Source: Paenibacillus tyrphae (lineage in GTDB: Bacteria > Bacillota > Bacilli > Paenibacillales > NBRC-103111). Taken from it: a stretch of 64,000 nt of DNA. Each line of letters starts with the position of its first letter. Within the stretch, counting starts at the first letter, position 1. A model generated the notes under the pieces. The model had not been told where the DNA came from. It was given only the letters and a program-made list of their open reading frames with translations, and made no database searches. The DNA lies in contig NZ_JAMZAW010000016.1 in assembly GCF_024158745.1 (NCBI RefSeq), positions 84,191-148,190 of the forward strand. The letters run 5' to 3'. The translations under genes were made by a program, and so were the position numbers. Shown piece by piece: positions 57,043 to 64,000 of this stretch.

Positions 57043-58548
57043 TTAGACCGAAGCGTCCGGCTCCAAATAAAAGGCGACTCCCCCCTCTTCATTCTCGGCC
57101 CGGGCCGTATAGCCGTGGTTGGCGGCAATTTGCCTGACGATGGCCAGACCTAAGCCGAACTGCCCGTCTCCTCCGGTCCGGAACGGCTCGAACAAGCTTT
57201 GCGCCGTTTCCTCATCGAGCGGCGGCCCGTCGTTCCATAAACGGACGACGGGGGCCTCTTCGGCTCCTGGCTTGACTTCAAGCTGGATACCGGTTTGCGC
57301 ATACCGCAGCTGGTTGTCGGTCAGATTCTCCAGCGCAACGCTCCACTGCTCCCGGTCGCCGGTGAGCATGACCGCTTCCGGGGCATTTACCTCCCATGCA
57401 ATGTCTGCGCGTCGGCAGCGCAGCCTCTCCACAGTATCGTCCAGCAGCGCTTTCAGATCGAAGGGCTGATGCGGCTTCTCCCGAGACGTAAAGTAATTCA
57501 GCTTGTTCAAATAAAGCAGGTCGCGGATCCGTTTCTCCAGCCGCTCCGATTCCTTCATAATGACGTCCACGCTGCCTGCCAACGTTTTCCGCGGAAACAC
57601 GCCATCCATAATGGACTGGGCATAGCTGCGGATCACCATGACGGGCGTCTTGAGCTCATGCGAGATGTTTTGAAGGAAAAATTGCTGCGCCTTATCTTGT
57701 CTCACAAGCTGCTGGCGCATTGTCTCGATGGCCGAGCCCAATCGGCCGATTTCGTCTTTGCGTCCGGTTTCCAAGGGCTCGTGCCAATCACGCTTGGCCA
57801 GCCGGCCGACATGCCGCTCCATCTGCACGAGCGGACGCGTCAAATATTTGGCCAGCCCCAGACACGGGAGCCAGCTAAGAACGATCAGCGCCACCATCAG
57901 CATCGCCAGCCGGCCGAACATCGTCATGACCAGATCGTTGCGGTAATTACCCGAGGCGTACGATACCATGAAGCCGGGGCTGCCTTCGACCTGCTCCTTA
58001 CGGATCACGTAAAATACCGGCTTATCCCCGACATAGCGGGCGTACTTCTGGACCGGCTCCTGCTGCACCAGCGCATCCTGCTCGACCAGCCTGATGAGAG
58101 GATCAGCCGGATTCACCGTGGCAGTTGCCGCAATCGAGCCCGATGCTGCACCCGGATTCATGATCATCATATGCTTTACGGCCGGACCTTCAGGCGCTTG
58201 CACAAGAATGCTTGTCCGCGCCACTTCAGATAAAGCCGTCTCTGCCTGGGATGTGGGCTTGGAGGCGATGCGCACCCTCATCTCGCTCATTTCACGATCC
58301 GGGATGCGCATGACATCCAGCGAAAGAACCGGAGGCACGGCGTTTGTCGCTAACGGAGGCCCTGCTACGGTTGCGACGGCCGGTTCGATTCGGACGGCCT
58401 GCTGCGAATCAAGCAAAATATCGTATAGCTGCTCCGTAAAAAAGCCTTTTAGCAGCCACGGCAGCAAGACGGCAAGCAGGGCGAAGCTGCTGATCGTTAA
58501 GGCCGTAAAAATGCCCCATAACTTGACGGAAAGCGGCCAATGTCTCAT
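57043..58548 (-). CDS. Sensor histidine kinase, CssS-like
   Basis: A 501-residue membrane kinase. TM1 (LWGIFTALTISSFALLAVLL) starts at about residue 10, then an extracytoplasmic region of about 190 residues, TM2 (LAMLMVALIVLSWLPCLGLA) and a HAMP with TRPLVQMERHVGRLAKRDWH. His297 lies in LQNISHELKTPVMVIRSYAQ, a sequence typical of CssS secretion-stress kinases. The HATPase domain has ENLTDNQLRYAQ, WNDGPPL and GLGLAIVRQIAANHGY. It overlaps the regulator gene by 4 bp. The sensor part is longer than that of Bacillus CssS and not obviously similar. Confidence 0.83.
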   Translation of the reverse strand: MRHWPLSVKLWGIFTALTISSFALLAVLLPWLLKGFFTEQLYDILLDSQQAVRIEPAVATVAGPPLATNAVPPVLSLDVMRIPDREMSEMRVRIASKPTSQAETALSEVARTSILVQAPEGPAVKHMMIMNPGAASGSIAATATVNPADPLIRLVEQDALVQQEPVQKYARYVGDKPVFYVIRKEQVEGSPGFMVSYASGNYRNDLVMTMFGRLAMLMVALIVLSWLPCLGLAKYLTRPLVQMERHVGRLAKRDWHEPLETGRKDEIGRLGSAIETMRQQLVRQDKAQQFFLQNISHELKTPVMVIRSYAQSIMDGVFPRKTLAGSVDVIMKESERLEKRIRDLLYLNKLNYFTSREKPHQPFDLKALLDDTVERLRCRRADIAWEVNAPEAVMLTGDREQWSVALENLTDNQLRYAQTGIQLEVKPGAEEAPVVRLWNDGPPLDEETAQSLFEPFRTGGDGQFGLGLAIVRQIAANHGYTARAENEEGGVAFYLEPDASV

Positions 58549-59237
58549 GATTTCACCATCCTATACCCGTATCCGTATACCGTCTCCAGCCGCAGCTGCG
58601 GCAGCTTGCGCCTCAGCCGGCGGACCAGATCGTCAACCACGCGGTCGGAACCGTAATAATCGTCGCCCCATACGCCCGCCAGCACCTGTTCCCGTTCGAG
58701 CACCTGCCCGGCATGCCGGGCAAAGTAAAGCAGCAAATCGAACTCTTTGGAAGTCAGCTCTATCGGCTGCCCGTCCTCCGCCGTCACCGCCCTCGCCCCT
58801 TCATCAACCATATAAGGCGGTAGGGACAGCCGAGGGCGGCTCCCGGCTCCCGCGGGTTCTTCCCGTCCTCTGACCCCGTATGCGCGCTCAAGCAGCCTGC
58901 GCGTACGGATGACTAGCTCCCGCGGCAAAAAAGGCTTGGCCATATAGTCGTCGCTCCCCAGCTCCAGCCCGACGACCCGGTCGATATCCGCGTCCCGCGC
59001 CGAGATGAAGATGGCCGGCAGCCGCGGCTGATCCGCCTTGATCTCGCGAAGCAGCTGGTACCCGTCGATGCCGGGCAGCATAATGTCAAGGATCCACAAG
59101 TCCGGCCGCTCCGCTATAGCCTGACGCGCCTCTGCGCCATCCAGAAACGAACGCACCTGCCAACCCTCGCTTTCCAAGTAAGCGGTGAGTACCCCGTTCA
59201 GATGCTCTTCATCCTCCACCAAAAAAATACGGTACAT
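58545..59237 (-). CDS. OmpR-family response regulator, CssR-like
   Basis: A 230-residue regulator. The receiver has acidic residues E8-D9, phospho-acceptor Asp51 in LWILDIMLPGIDGY, and the lysine in YMAKPFLPRELVIR. The winged helix (about 130-230) has LTSKEFDLLLYFARHAGQVL and VVDDLVRRLRRKLPQLRLET, then VYGYGYRMVKS. CssR induces membrane quality-control proteases under secretion stress; no such protease gene is beside it here, but an exported protein gene lies upstream. The resemblance to CssR is by layout and kinase motif, so the function is inference. Confidence 0.83.
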   Translation of the reverse strand: MYRIFLVEDEEHLNGVLTAYLESEGWQVRSFLDGAEARQAIAERPDLWILDIMLPGIDGYQLLREIKADQPRLPAIFISARDADIDRVVGLELGSDDYMAKPFLPRELVIRTRRLLERAYGVRGREEPAGAGSRPRLSLPPYMVDEGARAVTAEDGQPIELTSKEFDLLLYFARHAGQVLEREQVLAGVWGDDYYGSDRVVDDLVRRLRRKLPQLRLETVYGYGYRMVKS

Positions 59238-59283
59238 CTGCCATCCCCCTGTATGTTCGCTATCCTAAGCCCGCCAATGGAAA

Positions 59284-59335
59284 AAAGGGCGCTTGTCTGC
59301 AGCCTGAAGAGGCCGGAGAGAACGCCCTTATGTCA
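59284..59335 (-). terminator. Terminator upstream of the CssR-like gene
   Basis: AAGGGCG and CGCCCTT (about 59287-59293 and 59323-59330) pair around a GC-rich interior; on the minus strand TTTTTTCC follows. It ends the exported-protein gene at 59,341 and separates it from the two-component pair. Confidence 0.7.
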
Positions 59336-59340
59336 TCGGA

Positions 59341-60057
59341 TTACTTGCTTTCCGTCTTTTGCAGTTCCGCTTTGAGCTTCGCGGCCATCGTCTTGAGTTC
59401 GGCCGTTTCCTTGCGGTAATCGTCGAGCAGCTGCGGCAGCAGCCCGCGGATCGCTTCCCCGTTGCCGGCTTCCGCCGCTTCGGCCAGCGCCTCCTGACGC
59501 TTCATCTCTTCGGACGGCCCCGCTATCATTATATCATCCGCAAGCGCGACGCCAATCGTTTTCTGGCCTTCCGCCGCAGCGCCATCTGTCAAAATTTCAA
59601 CGCGAAGCGGCTGCGCCGAGATATTCTCCTTGTTCACGGTGTCCAGAACGCGGATTTTTACCGGCCCCTCTTTTCCAACCGCATCCTTGCTCAAGCCCGC
59701 ATCGTCTTTGGCATCCGAGTCGGCCTTATCCTTACGGGTAACGGTAAGCATGGCCGGAAGCTTCGGCATCTCCTTCTCCACCTCTTGCCGCTCCGCGATG
59801 GCCTGGTTCCATGCCTCCACGCTTTCCGGCGCATACGTCTTCGCCAGCAGCTTCAGATAAGCCCGCTCATGTGCCGGCTGCTGCAGCAGCATACCGTTTA
59901 AGCGATGCACGCCTACTCTTTTCGCACCCTCCACCTTCTGTGCGGGAACGGCTGCCGGAAGCTCTGCCGCCGTCTCGGCCGCCGCCGAACCGACCGCTCC
60001 GAAAGCCGTTGCCAGCAGCAAAGTGCCAATCGTACCGAACTTTACTATGGTTTTCAT
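59341..60057 (-). CDS. Exported protein of unknown function
   Basis: A 238-residue protein with a signal peptide (MKTIVKFGTIGTLLLATAFG then AVGSAAAETA). The mature part is acidic and helical: a segment of AHERAYLKLLAKTYAPESVE resembling a short four-helix unit, a middle with a beta section (IRVLDTVNKENISAQPLRVE), and a coiled-coil tail ETAELKTMAAKLKAELQKTE. No domain is recognised. ATG 60057 lies 9 nt after AAGGAG; ATG 60063 is too close. A large divergent gap of 220 bp separates it from the PAS-GGDEF-EAL gene. Confidence 0.6.
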   Translation of the reverse strand: MKTIVKFGTIGTLLLATAFGAVGSAAAETAAELPAAVPAQKVEGAKRVGVHRLNGMLLQQPAHERAYLKLLAKTYAPESVEAWNQAIAERQEVEKEMPKLPAMLTVTRKDKADSDAKDDAGLSKDAVGKEGPVKIRVLDTVNKENISAQPLRVEILTDGAAAEGQKTIGVALADDIMIAGPSEEMKRQEALAEAAEAGNGEAIRGLLPQLLDDYRKETAELKTMAAKLKAELQKTESK

Positions 60058-60276
60058 GTTCATACACTCCTTATTTCTCTCCGGATTGTCGGGGCTTTCC
60101 GCTTGTCTCCCCGCATCCTTAAAGTAACAAGGCAATACGGACACAATGTCGCAGCATTATGGGAAATTGTGTGATCTACATCATAGGCGGCCAGGCGCGG
60201 CTGGTATACCCTTGGTATAATGGGACCGCTTCACCTCCGGATACAAACCCATATTACGACAAAGGTGGAAGGTACT

Positions 60277-62601
60277 ATGAAATCCGCCAACCGGGGCAAG
60301 CTGCCCGTTTTGGACTCCTTGACGATGTTTTTTATCATATCGAATTTAATGCTCATTTTTTTGGCCGATCTGTCCGTGGATAAGGTGTCAGGCTTGCTCG
60401 ACGCTCTGGGCTACGGAACGCCGGACGTGCCGCTGCTGCTGAGGTGGGGGCTGTTTCTGCTGAATTCGGTCGTATTCTACTTCATTCTCCGCCGCTACAA
60501 CGCCCGGCTGCTGCGGGAGGCGAACCGGCGGAGACGCTCGGAGAAGCATCTGCGGCTGTATGCGCGGGTGTTCCAAGCGGCACAGGAGGGCATTGTGATC
60601 ACGGATGCCAAGAATCGGATCATGGATGTAAACCAAGCCTTCACCCGCATGACCGGGTACAAAGCAAGCGAGATCATCAAAGCAACGCCGCGAATCCTCC
60701 AATCGGGCAAGCAGGACAAGACGTTCTACGACGACATGTGGGCCTCGATCCGTCAGCAAGGAAGCTGGCAGGGCGAAATTTGGAACCGCCGGAAAGACGG
60801 CGGCGTGTTCCCCGAATGGCTCATCATTAACGCCGTCAAGGACGAGACGGGCAGGATCGCCAACTACGTAGGCATTTTCTCGGATATATCCGAGCGCAAA
60901 AAAGCCGAGCAAACGCTGCGGATGCATGCCAGCGTGTTCGAATCGTCTCACGAAGGAATCATGATTACCAATATGGAAGGCACGATCTTGGCGGTCAATC
61001 CCGCATTCACTGCGGTGACCGGCTATACGGCCAAAGATTCGATCGGCAACAAGCCGAGCATGCTGCAATCGGGGCGTCAGGATCGGGCGTTTTACATGAG
61101 GATGTGGGCCTCCATCCGGGAGACCGGCGGGTGGCAAGGCGAAATTTGGAACAAGCGCAAAACGGGCGAAATTTACCCGGAATGGCTGACGATCAAAGCG
61201 GTCAAAGACGACGAGGGGAATATCCGCACCTATGTCGGCATTTTTTCGGACATTACGGAACGTATTCAGGCGGAGGAGAACCTCCGTTATTTGGCCCATT
61301 ACGACATGCTGACAGGGCTGCCAAACCGCCGTCATTTCCAGAACAAGCTGAACGCGGCGCTGCTGGATGCGAAGCAAAGCGGCACGATGGTCGGGCTGCT
61401 CTTCATCGACCTCGACCGGTTCAAGATCATTAACGATTCACTCGGTCATGAAATCGGAGACCGGCTGCTTGTGCAAGCGGGAAACCGGCTGTGCCGCTGC
61501 ACCCGGGAGCCGCAGATCGTATCCCGGCTTGGAGGCGACGAATTCACGGTGATTTTGCCCGGGCTGCTGGACCCGAAGGAGGTGACCGACGTCGCGGATA
61601 CCGTGCTGAAGGAGCTGGCGCGGAAGTTCCATGTGGAGCCGCACGACTTGTACATCACCGGCAGCATCGGCATCAGCTTGTACCCAAGAGACGGAAGCGA
61701 CTTGGAAACGCTTGTAAAGCATGCCGACTCCGCCATGTACGCGGCCAAGGAACAGCGCAACGGCTACCGCTTGTTCGCTCCCCATTGGACCGAGACGCTG
61801 CCCCGGCGGCTGGTGCTGGAGAACGGACTGCGCGCCACCGCGCTGAACGGCGAGCTGGAAGTGTTCTACCAGCCGCAGATGGACTGCCGCTCGGGCCGCC
61901 TCGTCGGGCTGGAGGCGTTGACGCGATGGAACCATCCGGTGCTGGGCCTGATCAGCCCGCAGGAGTTTATCCCGGTGGCCGAAGAAATCGGCATGATTGC
62001 GGATATGGACGAATGGGTGCTGGAGAATGTATGCCTGCAGCACGTCCGGTGGGAAGAGGCGCTGGGCTATCCGGTCAAGGTGGCCGTCAATTTGTCCGCG
62101 CGGCAGCTGCACCGGCCTCATTTGCCTGAACGCATCCGACAGATCCTGCAGCGGCACGAGGTCGATCCTTCCCAATTGGAGATTGAAATTACGGAAAGCG
62201 TCGGCTTGACGAAGGCTGAGGCGACGATCCGGCTGCTGAAGGAGCTGCGCCGGATTGGCGTCGGGACAGCCATCGATGATTTCGGCACCGGTCATTCCGC
62301 GCTCGCTTACCTGAAAAAGTTTGATTTCAGCGTGCTCAAAATCGACAAGACGTTCATCCGCGGGCTGGACCATGATCCGGTCAACCGTGCTCTGGTCCAA
62401 GCGATCGTCGGCATGGCCCATGCGCTCGGACTCAAGACGGTCGCCGAAGGCGTGGAGACAGAGGCGGAGCTGGCGCGGCTGAAGCAGATCGGCTGCGATA
62501 CCGTGCAGGGCTATTTGCTCAGCCAGCCTTTGCCCGCCTGCGAGATGGAAGAGTTCATGACCTCGATCCGGCACAGGGACAAGGACGCTGCGGAAGCTTA
62601 A
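60277..62601 (+). CDS. PAS-PAS-GGDEF-EAL cyclic-di-GMP protein
   Basis: A 774-residue membrane protein. Two N-terminal TM helices (residues about 14-32 and 50-66) are followed by two tandem PAS domains with near-identical ends (QGEIWNRRKDGGVFPEWLII and QGEIWNKRKTGEIYPEWLTI), each closed by FSDI-ER. GGDEF is intact (residues 419-423), but the upstream I-site reads REPQ rather than RxxD, so product inhibition is probably lost. The EAL domain has EALTRWNHP (Glu546), VNLSARQL, EITES, DDFGTG, LKIDKTFI and EGVET, so phosphodiesterase activity is likely. ATG 60277 follows AAAGGTGG. Confidence 0.9.
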   Translation: MKSANRGKLPVLDSLTMFFIISNLMLIFLADLSVDKVSGLLDALGYGTPDVPLLLRWGLFLLNSVVFYFILRRYNARLLREANRRRRSEKHLRLYARVFQAAQEGIVITDAKNRIMDVNQAFTRMTGYKASEIIKATPRILQSGKQDKTFYDDMWASIRQQGSWQGEIWNRRKDGGVFPEWLIINAVKDETGRIANYVGIFSDISERKKAEQTLRMHASVFESSHEGIMITNMEGTILAVNPAFTAVTGYTAKDSIGNKPSMLQSGRQDRAFYMRMWASIRETGGWQGEIWNKRKTGEIYPEWLTIKAVKDDEGNIRTYVGIFSDITERIQAEENLRYLAHYDMLTGLPNRRHFQNKLNAALLDAKQSGTMVGLLFIDLDRFKIINDSLGHEIGDRLLVQAGNRLCRCTREPQIVSRLGGDEFTVILPGLLDPKEVTDVADTVLKELARKFHVEPHDLYITGSIGISLYPRDGSDLETLVKHADSAMYAAKEQRNGYRLFAPHWTETLPRRLVLENGLRATALNGELEVFYQPQMDCRSGRLVGLEALTRWNHPVLGLISPQEFIPVAEEIGMIADMDEWVLENVCLQHVRWEEALGYPVKVAVNLSARQLHRPHLPERIRQILQRHEVDPSQLEIEITESVGLTKAEATIRLLKELRRIGVGTAIDDFGTGHSALAYLKKFDFSVLKIDKTFIRGLDHDPVNRALVQAIVGMAHALGLKTVAEGVETEAELARLKQIGCDTVQGYLLSQPLPACEMEEFMTSIRHRDKDAAEA

Positions 62602-62602
62602 C

Positions 62603-63568
62603 TCAGTACAGCACCCTCCACAAATAAAAGGTCGCATACGCTTCAAATCCGCTCCACCCGGCCGCAAGCCGCTGCAGCTCAGCCGGCGTCGGCTTGCTGT
62701 CCATGCCGAACAAATGCTTGACCGCGTTCTGCAGCCCGACGTCGCCGGCGGGAAAGGCCGACGGCAGCCGGAGACAGCGCATCATTACGTAATGGGCCGT
62801 CCATGGCCCGATACCGCGGATGGCAGTCAGCTCACGTTCGACCGCTTGCGCATCGGCCAAGCTGAGCAGATGCTCCTTAGTCAACCGGCCATCCGCCATG
62901 CGCGCCGCCGTTTCGAGCACGTACTCGGCCTTTTTGGACGTGAGCTGCAGCGGCGTGAGGTCGGCCACCGATAGTCCGGCAATTGCTTCGGGCGTCGGAA
63001 ACGTCCAATAGGTCCGGCCGTCCCAAGCCATGGAAGCGCCGTACGACTCGACGAACCGCCGCTTGAGCGTATAGGCGAACGTCAGATTGATCTGCTGCCC
63101 GAGAATGGCCCAGCACAGCGCCTCGAACAAATCCGGAATGCCGATGCACCGGAGCCCGTAAAACCGGTGCGTCAACGGCCCTAGCAGCAAGTCGCTCTCA
63201 GCCAGCCGGTAGAACGCGTCGAGATCCGTCCCCAAGTCGAACCATTCCCACACATAGCGGGCCGCCGCCAGACGAGCCTGCGGATCTCCATGCACCGCTT
63301 CGTCAAGAAACCGCAGACGCACAGTACGATCCTCCGGACCGCCGAAGATTTCGACGAGCACCCGCTCATTCCCCGCTTCGATCCATTTGTACACGCGGTC
63401 TTGATCTTGATCGACGTAAAACAGGCATTCGTTCTCCGATCTCGCCATGTAGGCGAGAGCCGCGGAAAACCGGAAAGACCCCCGCGGAATAAGCTCCCCT
63501 TCGAGTCCGCCGTCCTTCCATCCTTCTTGAAATGCAAGCTCGGCCCCAAGCTGTGCTTCGTTCATCAT
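62603..63568 (-). CDS. alkA: DNA-3-methyladenine glycosylase II-like (AlkA)
   Basis: A 321-residue base-excision glycosylase. The N-terminal part (1-120) is the AlkA-type beta domain. EALCWAILGQQINLTFAYTL starts the helical domain, and the helix-hairpin-helix is RELTAIRGIGPWTAHYVMMR followed by AFPAGDVGLQNAVKHLFG, with the catalytic Asp in GDVGL. It removes alkylated purines such as 3-methyladenine. Divergent from an AdaA-like gene, which places it in an adaptive response to methylating agents. ATG 63568 lies 7 nt after AGGAG. Confidence 0.87.
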   Translation of the reverse strand: MMNEAQLGAELAFQEGWKDGGLEGELIPRGSFRFSAALAYMARSENECLFYVDQDQDRVYKWIEAGNERVLVEIFGGPEDRTVRLRFLDEAVHGDPQARLAAARYVWEWFDLGTDLDAFYRLAESDLLLGPLTHRFYGLRCIGIPDLFEALCWAILGQQINLTFAYTLKRRFVESYGASMAWDGRTYWTFPTPEAIAGLSVADLTPLQLTSKKAEYVLETAARMADGRLTKEHLLSLADAQAVERELTAIRGIGPWTAHYVMMRCLRLPSAFPAGDVGLQNAVKHLFGMDSKPTPAELQRLAAGWSGFEAYATFYLWRVLY

Positions 63569-63726
63569 CCATTCTCTCCTTTATCCAACCAACGTGCGCT
63601 ATTTTTCTTCATGTTACCTTTTTACCATACTCCGGTCTTCTCCGCTTTTGAAATCTTGCGCTCTCACTCGTCCCCCCTTACATCGCAGGACCTGCCGGGG
63701 TATACTGAGCTCGTGAGGTGATCGCT

Positions 63727-64000
63727 ATGACTGACCTTTATAAACAGCCGGCGGACCGCGAACGAGCGGAGCCGGCGTTAACCGACGATATCTGGAACGC
63801 CATCATTTCCAACGATGCCGGGCTCGATGGCCGATTGATTTACGCCGTGAAGACCACGGGAATCTTTTGCCGGCCCTCCTGCAAATCGAAGCCCCCGAAG
63901 AGGGAGCACGTGCGGATATTCCGCGGCGCGGCCGACGCCGCCGATCAAGGCTTCCGCCCCTGCAAGCGATGCCGTCCCGACGGCAAGGGGATGCCGGACG
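63727..64000 (+). CDS. adaA: AdaA-like methylphosphotriester regulator (partial)
   Basis: The first 91 residues of a gene cut by the window end. The Ada zinc domain is clear: DDIWNAIISNDAGLDGRLIY, then TTGIFCRPSCKSKPPKREHV and GFRPCKRCRPDGKGMPD. The four cysteines (CRPSC and CKRC) bind zinc, and the first of the two in FCRPSC accepts methyl groups from phosphotriesters, switching the protein to an activator. The AraC HTH expected downstream lies outside the window. ATG 63727 follows GAGGTGAT. Confidence 0.9.
   Translation, partial: MTDLYKQPADRERAEPALTDDIWNAIISNDAGLDGRLIYAVKTTGIFCRPSCKSKPPKREHVRIFRGAADAADQGFRPCKRCRPDGKGMPD

Noticed and set aside
1..64000. CRISPR arrays, tRNA or rRNA genes, replication origin
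   Set aside because: No regularly spaced repeats, no cloverleaf-like or rRNA-like stretches and no cluster of DnaA boxes were noticed by reading; a tRNA-finder and CRISPR-finder run would settle this.

Overview
The window looks like chromosomal DNA of a Gram-positive, spore-forming, Paenibacillus-like bacterium. The grounds are strong AGGAGG-type ribosome binding sites with many TTG/GTG starts, a fructoselysine (frl) locus, YesM/YesN-type two-component sensing, several family-1 sugar-binding lipoproteins with paired permeases, a T-box leader, a YjcZ-type miniprotein and many short hairpin-plus-T terminators. Most of the window is GC-rich. About 27.3-36.3 kb, and the short 11.2-12.2 kb segment, are visibly AT-richer and hold small, degenerate or mobile-derived sequence.

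Layout. 0-3 kb: tail of an upstream gene, then frlB-frlD-frlR (breakdown of Amadori products) with an inverted-repeat operator over the first promoter. 3-5 kb: a chimeric scar of two gene fragments and a VTT/DedA membrane protein preceded by a tiny leader ORF. 5-10.8 kb: AraC-type response regulator, YesM-type kinase, membrane-anchored sugar-binding sensor and an unpaired sugar-binding lipoprotein, which together look like a three-component sugar sensor. 10.8-12.1 kb: remnants of phage dUTPase-region genes interrupted by an AT-rich two-TM gene, then a 263-bp imperfect palindrome. 12.1-15.4 kb: a complete sugar ABC importer lacking its ATPase, whose first gene has its ribosome binding site inside a long inverted repeat.

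15.5-22.3 kb: a nuclease/phosphatase-fold hydrolase, an ABC-2 exporter divergent from an OmpR-type two-component system, an M24 peptidase and a DUF3784 protein. 22.3-27.3 kb: DUF3829 lipoprotein, class B penicillin-binding protein, ECF sigma factor and its membrane partner. 27.3-36.3 kb: small exported or membrane proteins, an XRE regulator, an IS1595-type transposase relic, DUF72, an NlpC/P60 hydrolase, a TetR-controlled membrane gene with two matching operators, AraC plus alpha/beta hydrolase, and a T-box leader in front of a small membrane protein.

36.4-46 kb: EcsC protein, beta-CASP-like MBL hydrolase, an iron-type ABC importer (binding protein, fused permease, ATPase) with divergent LysR, an exported CYTH-like protein, and DUF2252. 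46-53 kb: a LacI-family sugar locus (two permeases, binding protein, LacI, BadF-type kinase, GH4 glycosidase) with two identical operators 184 bp apart. It suggests uptake of a disaccharide by ABC transport, phosphorylation by ATP inside the cell, then cleavage by a 6-phospho-glycosidase. 53-64 kb: hypothetical proteins, glutaminyl-tRNA synthetase, YnfA, a YjcZ miniprotein, a CssRS-like two-component pair with an exported neighbour, a PAS-PAS-GGDEF-EAL protein, and a divergent AlkA/AdaA alkylation-repair pair cut by the window end.

No tRNA, rRNA, CRISPR array or intact transposon was seen. All statements rest on reading the sequence; no database search was run.
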